Below, in pieces: positions 33,262 through 41,649 of a stretch of DNA of 64,000 nucleotides. The position numbers and the translations under genes were made by a program. Within the stretch, counting starts at the first letter, position 1. Each line of letters starts with the position of its first letter. The notes under the pieces are model-generated. The model was not told the origin of the DNA. It saw only the letters and a list, made by a program, of their open reading frames with translations, and did not search any database. The stretch lies in contig JAHDQO010000003.1 of the NCBI GenBank assembly GCA_018433765.1, positions 124,001 to 188,000 of the forward strand, given 5' to 3'. The DNA comes from Tissierellales bacterium (GTDB taxonomy: Bacteria; Bacillota; Clostridia; Tissierellales; Sedimentibacteraceae).

Positions 33262-35313
33262 TTATTTTATCTTAGATGCAGGCATTTCTTGTCCATTTTG
33301 ATGCAATATTAATTTTACTACTTGCCCACTGTCGTCTTTTTCAAAAACAATTTTTGCATCTATTAATTTATAAATGTATTCCGTTTCTGAAATAGGGAAT
33401 ATTTCAAATTTATCTTGACCTGTAAGTTGTGCATAAATTTTGTTATCTTCCTTTGTAATAGTATATATTATATTTTCAGTTAATTCATATTCTCCTACAT
33501 ATGCATCATATATTGAAGAATCTACAGTGATTATAGTATTGTCTTTTGTATTCTCTGTTACTTTATAGACAAATTTCATACCTAATTGTTCTAGAATAAC
33601 CTCAGTAACTTCATCTTTATCATTGGTTACAAATTCAATAGTAACTTCAATTTGTTTTGCAAAAAAATTATTTTTTGTCATAGGAAATATTTCAAAGGCA
33701 TTCTGACCTTCTAATTGTGCATAAAGATTATTATCGTTTTTAATTATGTTTAGATACGTTCCATCTAAATAATACTTTCCTACATAACTGTCATATAAAT
33801 TTGGATCATCTATTTCAATCTCTTTTATAATTTTAGGCATTTCATAATCTTTGTTAAGAATTATAGAAGATAAAGTATTTGATAAAGTCATAACATCATA
33901 TAAACGATTATTAGTTAAAACAATTATAGTAATATCTGCATCTACATATCTAACAATAATGGAAGTGAATCCCATAGTGGCGCCATCATGAAGTATTACA
34001 TTATCATCATCAGTGTTAGCTATTAGCCAACCATAACCATAGTTACATCCTTCTGAAACAGATATATATCCATCAAATATTTGATCTAAGGTTTGCTGTT
34101 TAACAAGTTGCTCTGTTTTTAAAGCACGATCCCATCTGTATAAGTCTTCTACTGTAGAATACAAACTTCCAGCACCAAAAGTTTGAGTTAATGTAAGCTT
34201 GTCATCTATTGGAGTTACTTCCAGATATCCTATATATGGAGTTGCACCGCAAAAATCATTATCTTCACTATAGCTTGTACCTGTGTTTGTCATGTTAAGT
34301 GGATTAAAAATATTGTTTTGTAAATAGTCTGCTAAAGGTATTTCTGCTACTTTCTCAACTATCATACCCAGCAGCACATAGTTTGTGTTACAATATAAAT
34401 ATTTTTCACCGGGTTCAAACTCAAGCGGTATATCTTTAATAAGATTGACACATACCATAGGGTCTTTATTATCTGTATTTAACATCATAAATTCATTTAA
34501 TTCGGTAAAATTTTTAAGTCCAGATGTATGTGTTAATAAATTATGTATAGTTATTAAATCTCCATTAGGAAGATCAGGTATATATTTTGAAACTTTATCA
34601 TTTACATCTAACAAACCTTTTTCGCTAAGCTGCATGATAGCCATTGCTGTGAATTGTTTTGTAATAGAGCCTATAGCAAATTTAGTTTGAGATTTATTCA
34701 TGGTGTTTTGCTTAAGGTCTGAAAATCCATAACCTTGATTAAGAAGTACTTTTCCTTCTTTAGCGACTAATACACTTCCATGAAAATTTTGATTTTGCTT
34801 AAGAGCTTTCATGTAATCATCTAACTTTTCTTGAGTATTGTTATCTACTGACATTGTAAAGAAAGTTTCTGTATTCTTTTGTGGCTCATGTATTTTCAAA
34901 GTCTGCTGATTATTATTCATATCAATAACTAAATCTAAAGCTTTGCTGAAAAATTCTACAGGTACAAATGTTTTGTCTTCTTTAATAATAGGTTTTGAAA
35001 GTATTTCAATATTTTTTTCATTTACCTTTATATTTGGGTCACCAATTTTTAAATCAATAACCTGTGATTCTTTTGTAAGTATAATACTCTGATCGTTTCC
35101 ATCCCAAGTAACTTGATAATCTAATAGTTCAACGAGTTCACGTAATGGACAAAATATATGTCCTTCTTCATTTATCAATGTTTTGTCCTGTAAAGAAATT
35201 GCTTCATCATTTAATACAATACTTGGTAATGGCTGTGGAACACCGATTGCTGTGACAGACATGCCAAGAATTAAACTAATAGCTAAAATTACAGGTAATA
35301 ATTTTTTTAACAT
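33262..35313 (-). CDS. secreted serine hydrolase: copper-amine-oxidase-N domain plus beta-lactamase/PBP4-type domain
   Basis: 683 aa from the ATG at 35313 (AAAGGAGAAGG before it; an in-frame ATG 24 bp upstream has no site). The signal peptide is about residues 1-25. Residues 30-140 form a copper-amine-oxidase-like N-terminal (PF07833) wall-associated module. Residues 165-480 are a class C beta-lactamase/DD-peptidase fold with the nucleophile motif SITKQFT (SxxK), YCNTN as the YxN motif, and HDGATMG as the KTG equivalent. The C-terminal ~180 residues contain two DAYVGEYEL/DSYVGKYYL repeats (DUF3471-like). Probably a cell-wall or ester hydrolase. Confidence 0.85.
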   Translation of the reverse strand: MLKKLLPVILAISLILGMSVTAIGVPQPLPSIVLNDEAISLQDKTLINEEGHIFCPLRELVELLDYQVTWDGNDQSIILTKESQVIDLKIGDPNIKVNEKNIEILSKPIIKEDKTFVPVEFFSKALDLVIDMNNNQQTLKIHEPQKNTETFFTMSVDNNTQEKLDDYMKALKQNQNFHGSVLVAKEGKVLLNQGYGFSDLKQNTMNKSQTKFAIGSITKQFTAMAIMQLSEKGLLDVNDKVSKYIPDLPNGDLITIHNLLTHTSGLKNFTELNEFMMLNTDNKDPMVCVNLIKDIPLEFEPGEKYLYCNTNYVLLGMIVEKVAEIPLADYLQNNIFNPLNMTNTGTSYSEDNDFCGATPYIGYLEVTPIDDKLTLTQTFGAGSLYSTVEDLYRWDRALKTEQLVKQQTLDQIFDGYISVSEGCNYGYGWLIANTDDDNVILHDGATMGFTSIIVRYVDADITIIVLTNNRLYDVMTLSNTLSSIILNKDYEMPKIIKEIEIDDPNLYDSYVGKYYLDGTYLNIIKNDNNLYAQLEGQNAFEIFPMTKNNFFAKQIEVTIEFVTNDKDEVTEVILEQLGMKFVYKVTENTKDNTIITVDSSIYDAYVGEYELTENIIYTITKEDNKIYAQLTGQDKFEIFPISETEYIYKLIDAKIVFEKDDSGQVVKLILHQNGQEMPASKIK

Positions 35314-35389
35314 ATTCCTTCTCCTTTTACTAATCATTTTTATTTACTTATAAAATATCATATATTGGATATTATTACAAGATAATATA

Positions 35390-35408
35390 GGGACGGTTCT
35401 TTTTTGCT
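35390..35408 (+). repeat. GGGACGGTTC short repeat before the RAYT gene
   Basis: GGGACGGTTCTTTTTTGCT is identical over 19 bp to part of 27209-27229. Motifs of this kind adjoin REP-associated transposase genes, so it may be the sequence recognised by the enzyme encoded 55 bp downstream. Confidence 0.6.
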
Positions 35409-35462
35409 AAATAGAAAATATTATGATATAATCAAATATAAATTTTAAAGTAGGTGATCAAT

Positions 35463-36299
35463 ATGAGAACAGCTAGAAAAGAAAGTGCTAGCGGATATTA
35501 TCATGTAATGGTAAGAGGAATAAACAAAAGTCCTATCTTTATGTCTAAAGAAGAGAAAGAAAAATTAATTCAATATATTAAAGATGCAAAAGAAGAAATT
35601 GATATATATATTTTGGCGTATTGCATAATGAATAATCATATGCATCTTTTAGTAAAAAGTGAAAAAGAAAACTTAGCTCAATTTATGAAAAAAATTGGTA
35701 TAAGATATGCTATGTACTATAATAAGAAGCATAAACGAGTTGGAAGCGTTTTTCAAGATAGATTTAAAAGTCAAAATATAGAAGATGAAAATTACTTATT
35801 AAGTGCTATAAGGTATATACATAACAATCCTATCAAAGCTGAAATTGTGAAAAAAGTTACAGAGTATAAGTATAGTAGTATTAACGAGTATTATAATGGT
35901 GTAAATGTTATAATTGACTCCAGTGGCAGGATATTAATAAAAAATTATTTTAAAAATATAGAGCAATTTATTGATTTTCATGAAAAAGAGGATATGTTAA
36001 TACATTTAGATATAAAAGAAGATATGAAACAAAATCAACTAAACAAAGCTCAAATGATAATAGACAAAATAATTGATAGAGAGGGCATGGGTAATATTAA
36101 ACGTATTAGGAGGATTAATGGAGTTAAAAGAGAGGTAATTAATGAGCTATTATTAAGCACAAACTTAACTGCAAGAGAAATAGCAGAATTAACTTACACG
36201 TCAAGGAGTACTGTATCAAGATTAAAAACAGAAAGAAAAAATCGGATTAGAGAAAAATATAATTTGATTGGCAAGCAATCTAAAATAAACCATGATTGA
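35463..36299 (+). CDS. REP-associated tyrosine transposase (RAYT, Y1_Tnp domain)
   Basis: 278 aa from the ATG at 35463, after TAGGTGA; a GTG nine bases upstream overlaps that site. The N-terminus MRTARKESASGYYHVMVRGI is typical. The HUH metal motif is NNHMHLL, and the conserved Tyr-containing helix is IRYIHNNPIKA. The C-terminal ~90 residues add a DnaA-like helix-turn-helix (ITARE-type LTAREIAELTYTSRSTVSRL). RAYTs cut single-stranded DNA at short palindromic repeats and are single-copy domesticated relatives of IS200 transposases. The flanking GGGACGGTTC motif and the dispersed 147-bp element in this window are candidate substrates. Confidence 0.88.
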   Translation: MRTARKESASGYYHVMVRGINKSPIFMSKEEKEKLIQYIKDAKEEIDIYILAYCIMNNHMHLLVKSEKENLAQFMKKIGIRYAMYYNKKHKRVGSVFQDRFKSQNIEDENYLLSAIRYIHNNPIKAEIVKKVTEYKYSSINEYYNGVNVIIDSSGRILIKNYFKNIEQFIDFHEKEDMLIHLDIKEDMKQNQLNKAQMIIDKIIDREGMGNIKRIRRINGVKREVINELLLSTNLTAREIAELTYTSRSTVSRLKTERKNRIREKYNLIGKQSKINHD

Positions 36300-36330
36300 C
36301 AATCATTAGAATATATGGTATATTGTCTAT

Positions 36331-36365
36331 AAGACATTCCACAAAAAATAAATGTGGAGTGTCTT
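36331..36365. repeat. hairpin downstream of the RAYT gene
   Basis: AAGACATTCCACA (36331-36343) pairs with TGTGGAGTGTCTT (36353-36365), 13 bp with one G-U. No T-run follows, so it is either a weak terminator or a REP-like palindrome. Confidence 0.5.
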
Positions 36366-36444
36366 GTCATATATTTAAATAAAAAAAGTGTTAATTTTGT
36401 AATCTAAAATATATAAATTATGAAATAAAATAGGAGGTATTAAA

Positions 36445-37023
36445 ATGAATATTGAAACACTTACTGCTACGGTAAGAAAGGAAAAAGGTAAAAAAGTTAG
36501 AAGACAAGGATTTGTACCAGCTGTAATTTATGGACAGGGAATTGAAAGTGTACCAATTAAGTTGAATGCATCAGATATAACACGTGTATTGAAGAAACAT
36601 GGAAATAGAACTAGGCTTAAACTTAAGTTTGATGATTACGAGAAAACTGGAATTATTAAAGATGTTGATTTTAATCCAGTTACATCTACAATACAGCATT
36701 TGGATATACAGATTGTAGAAAAGGATGAAAAAGTTAATTGGGAAATACCTATTGTTTTTGCAGGAAGAGATATGTTGAAATCAAGAAATTTATTGCTTCA
36801 AGTAGATATTTCGCAAATTAAAGTTTCAGGTGAAGCTAATGATATTCCTGATAATATAAAGATAGATGTGAGCGACAAAGATATTAATGATACTGTAACA
36901 ATGGCTGATTTAAATTTAAATCCTAACATTACAGTTTTTAGACCTTCTGAAACAGTATTGGCGATGGTAAAATCAAATAAAGATAATAGAGAAGAAGTTG
37001 AAGAAGAAGAAACTGAAGAATAA
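36445..37023 (+). CDS. rplY: 50S ribosomal protein L25, Ctc form
   Basis: 192 aa, preceded by TAGGAGGT. The N-terminal ~90 residues are the L25 5S-rRNA-binding domain (RRQGFVPAVIYGQG), and residues 95-180 the TL5/Ctc C-terminal beta domain. The tail is very acidic (EEVEEEETEE). It stands alone between the RAYT gene and a terminator that has been invaded by the 147-bp element. Confidence 0.92.
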   Translation: MNIETLTATVRKEKGKKVRRQGFVPAVIYGQGIESVPIKLNASDITRVLKKHGNRTRLKLKFDDYEKTGIIKDVDFNPVTSTIQHLDIQIVEKDEKVNWEIPIVFAGRDMLKSRNLLLQVDISQIKVSGEANDIPDNIKIDVSDKDINDTVTMADLNLNPNITVFRPSETVLAMVKSNKDNREEVEEEETEE

Positions 37024-37028
37024 TATGA

Positions 37029-37055
37029 TGAGCTGTTCACTAGAAGAACAGCTCA
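37029..37055 (+). terminator. left duplicate of the L25 terminator hairpin (no T-run)
   Basis: TGAGCTGTTC pairs with GAACAGCTCA around a CTAGAA loop. It is identical to 37203-37229 but is followed by the 147-bp element and not by Ts, so it has lost terminator function. Confidence 0.75.
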
Positions 37056-37202
37056 GGCTATTGACAAACCCGAATTTCATCGTTGTTGCCTCAATCGAGA
37101 ATGCTCACGTATTTTTATATACGCTCCGCTTACTCGCTTTCGGCACGCCTCGAACTTCAAGTTTCTCAAAAGCCTGTCATCATGTTGACTTTGTCAACAA
37201 TC
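37056..37202 (+). mobile_element. 147-bp terminator-inserted element, copy A
   Basis: It has imperfect inverted ends GGCTATTGACAAA and (reverse complement of the right end) GATTGTTGACAAA, 10 of 13 identical. It is clearly richer in G+C than its surroundings. It matches copies B (45715-45861) and C (60192-60338) at about 97% with identical length. A ~50-codon frame through it is not conserved as protein (three of five A/C differences change the amino acid). Internal short palindromes, including one around ACGTATTTTTATATACG, suggest a structured RNA or DNA. Confidence 0.8.
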
Positions 37203-37235
37203 TGAGCTGTTCACTAGAAGAACAGCTCATTTTTT
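37203..37235 (+). terminator. right duplicate of the L25 terminator with T-run
   Basis: The same 27-bp hairpin as 37029-37055, followed by TTTTTT. Termination after L25 is thus restored beyond the inserted element. Confidence 0.8.
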
Positions 37236-37313
37236 ATGTAATAGTTTATAAGTCATACTTATGAGCGTACAACTGTCTTAACATTAAATTTAGCTATGTA
37301 TTAAAAATTTTTA

Positions 37314-37342
37314 TTGACATATATAGATTATCTATATATAAT
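37314..37342 (+). promoter_or_regulatory. consensus promoter of the PadR operon
   Basis: TTGACA (37314-37319), 17 bp, TATAAT (37337-37342): a perfect sigma-A promoter lying inside the large palindrome. Confidence 0.8.
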
Positions 37343-37365
37343 TATATATAGATAATCTATATATG
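37318..37365. promoter_or_regulatory. 48-bp perfect palindrome, PadR operator
   Basis: The dyad is perfect over 48 bp, centred between 37341 and 37342. It consists of two copies of AGATTATCT/AGATAATCT-type half-regions within runs of TATA. It covers the -10 and spacer and ends 15 bp before the PadR ATG. This matches the ATAT-rich inverted operators of PadR repressors and predicts strong autorepression. Confidence 0.75.
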
Positions 37366-37379
37366 AAAGGGGTCGAGTT

Positions 37380-37730
37380 ATGACTATTGAGAAGAGGTTG
37401 TTAACCGGTAGTACTACGATGCTTGTACTAAAGTTGCTAGCAGATAAGGATATGTATGGATACCAAATGATTGAGGAGTTGTCAAAGAGATCAGATGATA
37501 CCTTTAATCTTAAAGCTGGAACTCTTTATCCTTTGCTTCATAATCTTGAGCAAAAGGGGATGGTAAGTTCGTATAATGATAATGCTGACAGTGCAAGAGT
37601 TCGAAAGTATTACAGCATAACAAAAAAAGGCAAAGCTTTACTTGCTGAAAAAAGAACAGAATGGAAAATATACTCATCTGCTGTTAATAAAGTATTAAAA
37701 GGAGGTGCTACTCTTGCAGAGACATGCTAA
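37380..37730 (+). CDS. PadR-family transcriptional repressor
   Basis: 116 aa, preceded by AAAGGGG. The winged helix occupies residues 10-85 (MYGYQMIEELSKRSDDTFNLKAGTLYPLLHNLE in the family, seen here as DMYGYQMIEEL and LKAGTLYPLLH), with a short C-terminal helix for dimerisation. It overlaps the next gene by 17 bp, so regulator and target are coupled. Confidence 0.9.
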   Translation: MTIEKRLLTGSTTMLVLKLLADKDMYGYQMIEELSKRSDDTFNLKAGTLYPLLHNLEQKGMVSSYNDNADSARVRKYYSITKKGKALLAEKRTEWKIYSSAVNKVLKGGATLAETC

Positions 37731-39042
37731 AATAGAACAGTATCTTGATTTAATCTGCAATCAAATTAGATGTAAAAAAATCCATAATGAGATTTGTGAA
37801 GAAATAGAAAATCATATAAATGACCAAAAAGATGCTTATAAAGTTCAGGGAATAGATGAAGAGACTGCTACATTAAAAGCTATTGAACAAATGGGTGATC
37901 CTGTTATAGTTGGTACAGAACTTGATCGTTCACATAGACCTAAACCTGAATGGTCAATTATAGTGTTAACTCTTTTGTTACTGGTTACAGGTATTGTTAT
38001 AAGGAGTTTTACTTCACCACAAGATTTGAATGGTTTAGAGTTATTTAATAAACAATTAGTTTTTACAGTAGTAGGAATAGGGTTGATGATTCTTTGCTAC
38101 TACATAGATTTTACTTTCATAGGTAAATATCCAAAAATAATATTTTTGTTATTTACTGCGTTAATTATCATTTTAATTGCTAAATCAACTCCTGTAAATG
38201 GAAGATATATTTATGCTTCTTATCTACTTTTGTTATTTCCTACATTATTTGCAGGAATTGTTTACAATATGAGAAACAAAGGCTATCTAGGAATAATTAT
38301 TTGCGGTTTATTTTTAACAATACCTTTTGTAATTTCTAGAATGGTTTCAAGTTTTGCGTTTTCCATAATCATTGTTATGTCATGTTTTGTTATACTTACT
38401 ATAGCTGTTGCAAAAAAATGGTTTAGAGTAAAAAGGCTTTATGCATTATTACTTATTTATCTTCCTGCGATAGCAATTGTGGTAATTATACTTGCCAGTA
38501 ACAGCTATTTTTTACAAAGGATTATTAATGTTTTGTTCCCATCCATTGATCCTACTGGTTCATCATATATTATAAATGTTATTAATCAGCTTTTGCTAGG
38601 TGCCAAATTTATAGGACAAGGTATTCTTCCAAGTAAATTTCAAGGAATGTCTGCAGCACAATGTTTGCCAGGTGTAAACAATGATTTTTTTCTAACATAC
38701 ATAACCCATAGGTTTGGATGGGTGGTCTCGTTTATGGTTGTAATATTGTTAACTGTATTCATTATTCGTGCATTTATTCTTTGTACAAAGCAGAAAAGTG
38801 TTCTTGCTTTATTAGTTTCAACAGCTGCAACTTTAACAATTGCAATACAGACATTTTTCTATATTATGTCTAATCTAGGCTTTATGCTTTTTGCACCGCT
38901 GTCGTTACCATTAATTTCTCAAAGTAGTGGATTTTTATTGATAAATATGAGCCTTGTAGGAGTACTTCTTTCAGTATTTAGAACAGGTTATTTTATCAAA
39001 GATGAAGTAATAAATAATAAAGGAATATCAAGCTCTTTCTAA
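37714..39042 (+). CDS. HAAS-domain FtsW/RodA/SpoVE-family membrane protein
   Basis: 442 aa from the TTG at 37714, 8 bp after AGGAGG; the GTG at 37705 is the last base of that site. Residues 1-75 form a HAAS signalling domain (IEQYLDLICNQIR through AIEQMGDPVIVGTELD). The remaining ~360 residues have about ten helices of the SEDS family. FtsW/RodA proteins polymerise peptidoglycan with a partner transpeptidase. HAAS fusions under PadR control are an accessory form whose job is unclear. A terminator follows 4 bp later. Confidence 0.85.
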   Translation: MQRHAKIEQYLDLICNQIRCKKIHNEICEEIENHINDQKDAYKVQGIDEETATLKAIEQMGDPVIVGTELDRSHRPKPEWSIIVLTLLLLVTGIVIRSFTSPQDLNGLELFNKQLVFTVVGIGLMILCYYIDFTFIGKYPKIIFLLFTALIIILIAKSTPVNGRYIYASYLLLLFPTLFAGIVYNMRNKGYLGIIICGLFLTIPFVISRMVSSFAFSIIIVMSCFVILTIAVAKKWFRVKRLYALLLIYLPAIAIVVIILASNSYFLQRIINVLFPSIDPTGSSYIINVINQLLLGAKFIGQGILPSKFQGMSAAQCLPGVNNDFFLTYITHRFGWVVSFMVVILLTVFIIRAFILCTKQKSVLALLVSTAATLTIAIQTFFYIMSNLGFMLFAPLSLPLISQSSGFLLINMSLVGVLLSVFRTGYFIKDEVINNKGISSSF

Positions 39043-39046
39043 AACT

Positions 39047-39081
39047 AATGAGCTGTTCAATAGAAGAACAGCTCATTTTTT
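39047..39081. terminator. bidirectional terminator
   Basis: AATGAGCTGTTC (39047-39058) pairs with GAACAGCTCATT (39066-39077) and runs into Ts. It differs from the L25 terminator hairpin, 2 kb away, only in two loop bases. It overlaps the 3' end of the convergent Crp/Fnr gene. Confidence 0.75.
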
Positions 39082-39771
39082 AATATCAAGATTGTTTAAT
39101 TTTTCTACATTAAGAATAGTAAATTTATTCTTTTGGAATTCTATGAGCTTTTCATCTCTCATCTTAGACAATTCTCTTGAAAGAGCACTGCGATTTACAT
39201 TGAGATAATCAGCAAGTTCATTGCGATTATATGGTATTGTAATTGTTGATTTTTGCTGCAAAGCTAATTGATTAATCAGATATGATGCAATTTTTTCTTT
39301 TGTAGATTTTTTACCAAGATAGTCTAATTTTTCGGTAAGCATTAAGTTTTTTTTAGCAATTATTTTTAACATATTTTGAATTAATCTATTGTGAAAAGTA
39401 CATGAATTTCTACAACTAGTAATTAATTTTTTAAAATTAATGTACATTATTTCTGATTTGGTAGCTGAATAAATAGTAACTGGAGATTTTTTTATTTCAG
39501 CACATACAAAGGCTTCACCAAATAAATGTGATGTAGAAATACGAGATATCAAACTTCTATTGCCGCATATATCTTCTTTTACAATGTCAAGAGTACCTGA
39601 TAGTACAATACCTATAGAATTAATATTATCTCCAGCAAGACAAACTATGCTATTTTTATTATATTTTTTAGTTTTTGCTCCAAGGCAGTGTAGCATTGAA
39701 TTTAAATCATTACTATCTATATCATCAAATAATTTTACTTGTTTTAAGATGTGAAAATATTCTTTCAACAA
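39073..39771 (-). CDS. Crp/Fnr-family regulator, candidate HcpR-type
   Basis: 232 aa from a TTG at 39771 after TAGGAGG. It has an N-terminal beta-roll (INSIGIVLSGTLDIV) and a C-terminal winged helix with RNELADYLNVNRSALSRELSKM. The Cys residues at about 29, 44 and 81 do not form a recognisable FNR cluster. It is the last gene of an operon (7-bp overlap with the kinase) that is divergent from ferredoxin-hcp. Clostridial hcp genes are commonly controlled by a Crp/Fnr protein called HcpR, so this is a good candidate for the factor that binds the dyad at 43245. Confidence 0.85.
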   Translation of the reverse strand: MLKEYFHILKQVKLFDDIDSNDLNSMLHCLGAKTKKYNKNSIVCLAGDNINSIGIVLSGTLDIVKEDICGNRSLISRISTSHLFGEAFVCAEIKKSPVTIYSATKSEIMYINFKKLITSCRNSCTFHNRLIQNMLKIIAKKNLMLTEKLDYLGKKSTKEKIASYLINQLALQQKSTITIPYNRNELADYLNVNRSALSRELSKMRDEKLIEFQKNKFTILNVEKLNNLDIKK

Positions 39772-40907
39772 AGACCTCCTAAATTTGTATTTTCAATTAT
39801 TTTATCTACTGTAGATATTTTCAGATGTATTTCAAAGGTAGTTTTTTCCTTATCACTGTAAGCTGAAATTTGACCTGAATGTAACTCAATAATACTTTTT
39901 GCTATAGCTAGTCCTAAACCTGCTCCTCCTGTAGCTTCAGAACGAGATGGTTCAATTCGATAAAATCTTTCAAATATAAAAGGTAGAAAGTGCTTAGGTA
40001 TAGTATTGCCATAATTAGTTATTTTAACAATGACAGTATTGTTGCTTTGCACTAAATCAATATCTATATATTTACCATTTTTTCCGTATCTAACTGCATT
40101 TGTAAGAATGTTTTCAAATGCTCTTACTAACATATCACCATTGCCAAATACATATATTTTTTTTGGGGGTAAATTTAACCTACAGTCTATTTTCTCATTT
40201 TGAAAAATAGGAAAAAATTCGTCTGTTAATTGGTTTAGTAACTCTGAAAGGTTTATATCTGAATATTCAGCTTTTGTATTATTATAATTTATTTTAGTAA
40301 ATTCAAATAATTGATCAATTAGTTTCTTCAATCGCTGAGATTTATTATATACAATATTAATATAATTTTTCAGCTCTTCTTCATCTTTATACTTGTTGTT
40401 TACAATAAGTTCTAGATAACCAAGTATTGATGTTAAGGGTGTACGTAAATCATGGGATACGCTAGTAATTAATTCTTCTTTGTCTCTTTCAGCATTCCTT
40501 TCATCTTCAATAGAAGTTTTTAATTGTTCAACCATTTTATTTATATTTTTTGTAAGTTCTCCAAGTTCATTGGATTCTCTTACTGGAATTTTTATATTTA
40601 GATTTCCTTGAGCAATTTTTTGAAGTTCCAATGATATTTCATCTACATATTTTAATTTTCTTTCAGCGGATAATATTCTTCTTATTAGTAAAAAGAATAC
40701 TAAAGAAAGAATAATGCCTGTTCCAATAACTATAGTATAAATACCTATACCATATTTAAGATTTCGCATAAAATCATGAAGCCAAGGTACATAATATATT
40801 CTTCTAGCTATAGATAACAAATAATATACACACAGAAAAGCTAATCCAATACTTAGTATTACAATTAATATATACTTTTTGTTGATATTAAAATTTTTAT
40901 TTTTCAA
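39765..40907 (-). CDS. sensor histidine kinase with HAMP domain
   Basis: 380 aa. Two helices (about 10-33 and 48-73) flank a short extracellular loop, followed by a HAMP linker (to about 130). The HisKA box is VSHDLRTPLTSILGYLEL, with HATPase N box NILTNAVRYG and G boxes in GGAGLGLAIAKSI. It overlaps the response regulator by 11 bp and the downstream regulator by 7 bp. Confidence 0.9.
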   Translation of the reverse strand: MKNKNFNINKKYILIVILSIGLAFLCVYYLLSIARRIYYVPWLHDFMRNLKYGIGIYTIVIGTGIILSLVFFLLIRRILSAERKLKYVDEISLELQKIAQGNLNIKIPVRESNELGELTKNINKMVEQLKTSIEDERNAERDKEELITSVSHDLRTPLTSILGYLELIVNNKYKDEEELKNYINIVYNKSQRLKKLIDQLFEFTKINYNNTKAEYSDINLSELLNQLTDEFFPIFQNEKIDCRLNLPPKKIYVFGNGDMLVRAFENILTNAVRYGKNGKYIDIDLVQSNNTVIVKITNYGNTIPKHFLPFIFERFYRIEPSRSEATGGAGLGLAIAKSIIELHSGQISAYSDKEKTTFEIHLKISTVDKIIENTNLGGLC

Positions 40908-41601
40908 TTTTATAACCTACTCCCCATACTGTTTTAATAAACTTAGGTTGTCTAGGGTTTTGTTCAATTTTTTCTCTGATTTTTCTAATATGAACCATAA
41001 CAGTGTTATTAGATCCAGCAAAATATCGTTCTTTCCATATTTGTTTAAAAAGTTCTTCTGTACTAAATACTCTACCTCTATTACTTGCTAGTAAAAAAAG
41101 TATTTCAAATTCTGTAGGAGTTAAATTTTTCCCTTCTCCATATATTGAAACAGTGTGATTTTCATAGTTTATAAAAAGTTCATCTATATTAATAATATTT
41201 TTAGACATATTGTCAGCATTCTGAGGATTAAGATAAATATATCTTCGTAATTGAGATTTTACTCTGGCAACTAACTCTAGAGGATTAAACGGTTTTGAAA
41301 TATAGTCATCAGCTCCAGTACTTAATCCTATTATTTTATCTATGTCTTCAGAACGAGCACTTAACATTAAAATAGGTATATTCATTTTTTTTCTAATTTG
41401 CCTGCATAATTCTAGTCCATCAATGCCAGGCATCATAATATCTAGTATTGCAAGATGAATTTTATTATTATCAATTGCTCTAAGAGCATCATACCCATTA
41501 TATGCCTTGATAATTTTATATCCTTCACTAGATAAATGAATTTTTATAAGTTCTACAATTTCTTTATCATCATCTACAACTAATATCTTAATATCATCCA
41601 T
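40897..41601 (-). CDS. OmpR-family response regulator
   Basis: 234 aa. The receiver domain has VVDDDKE, the phospho-acceptor in LAILDIMMPGIDG and Lys in ISKPFN. The winged helix ends IKTVWGVGYKIEK. It is the partner of the overlapping kinase. It begins 48 bp after the solute-binding lipoprotein. Confidence 0.92.
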   Translation of the reverse strand: MDDIKILVVDDDKEIVELIKIHLSSEGYKIIKAYNGYDALRAIDNNKIHLAILDIMMPGIDGLELCRQIRKKMNIPILMLSARSEDIDKIIGLSTGADDYISKPFNPLELVARVKSQLRRYIYLNPQNADNMSKNIINIDELFINYENHTVSIYGEGKNLTPTEFEILFLLASNRGRVFSTEELFKQIWKERYFAGSNNTVMVHIRKIREKIEQNPRQPKFIKTVWGVGYKIEK

Positions 41602-41649
41602 TTCATATTCCTTTAGTTACATATAATTTTTATAATGCATAAAATTTAA

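Noticed and set aside
36998-37264. An ~88-codon frame running through the 147-bp element, and its counterpart at 60197-60412, as a small protein family
   Set aside because: The frame runs through the flanking hairpins. Three of the five A/C nucleotide differences change the amino acid, there is no ribosome site, and copy B lies in the opposite orientation to transcription. The conservation is at DNA level.
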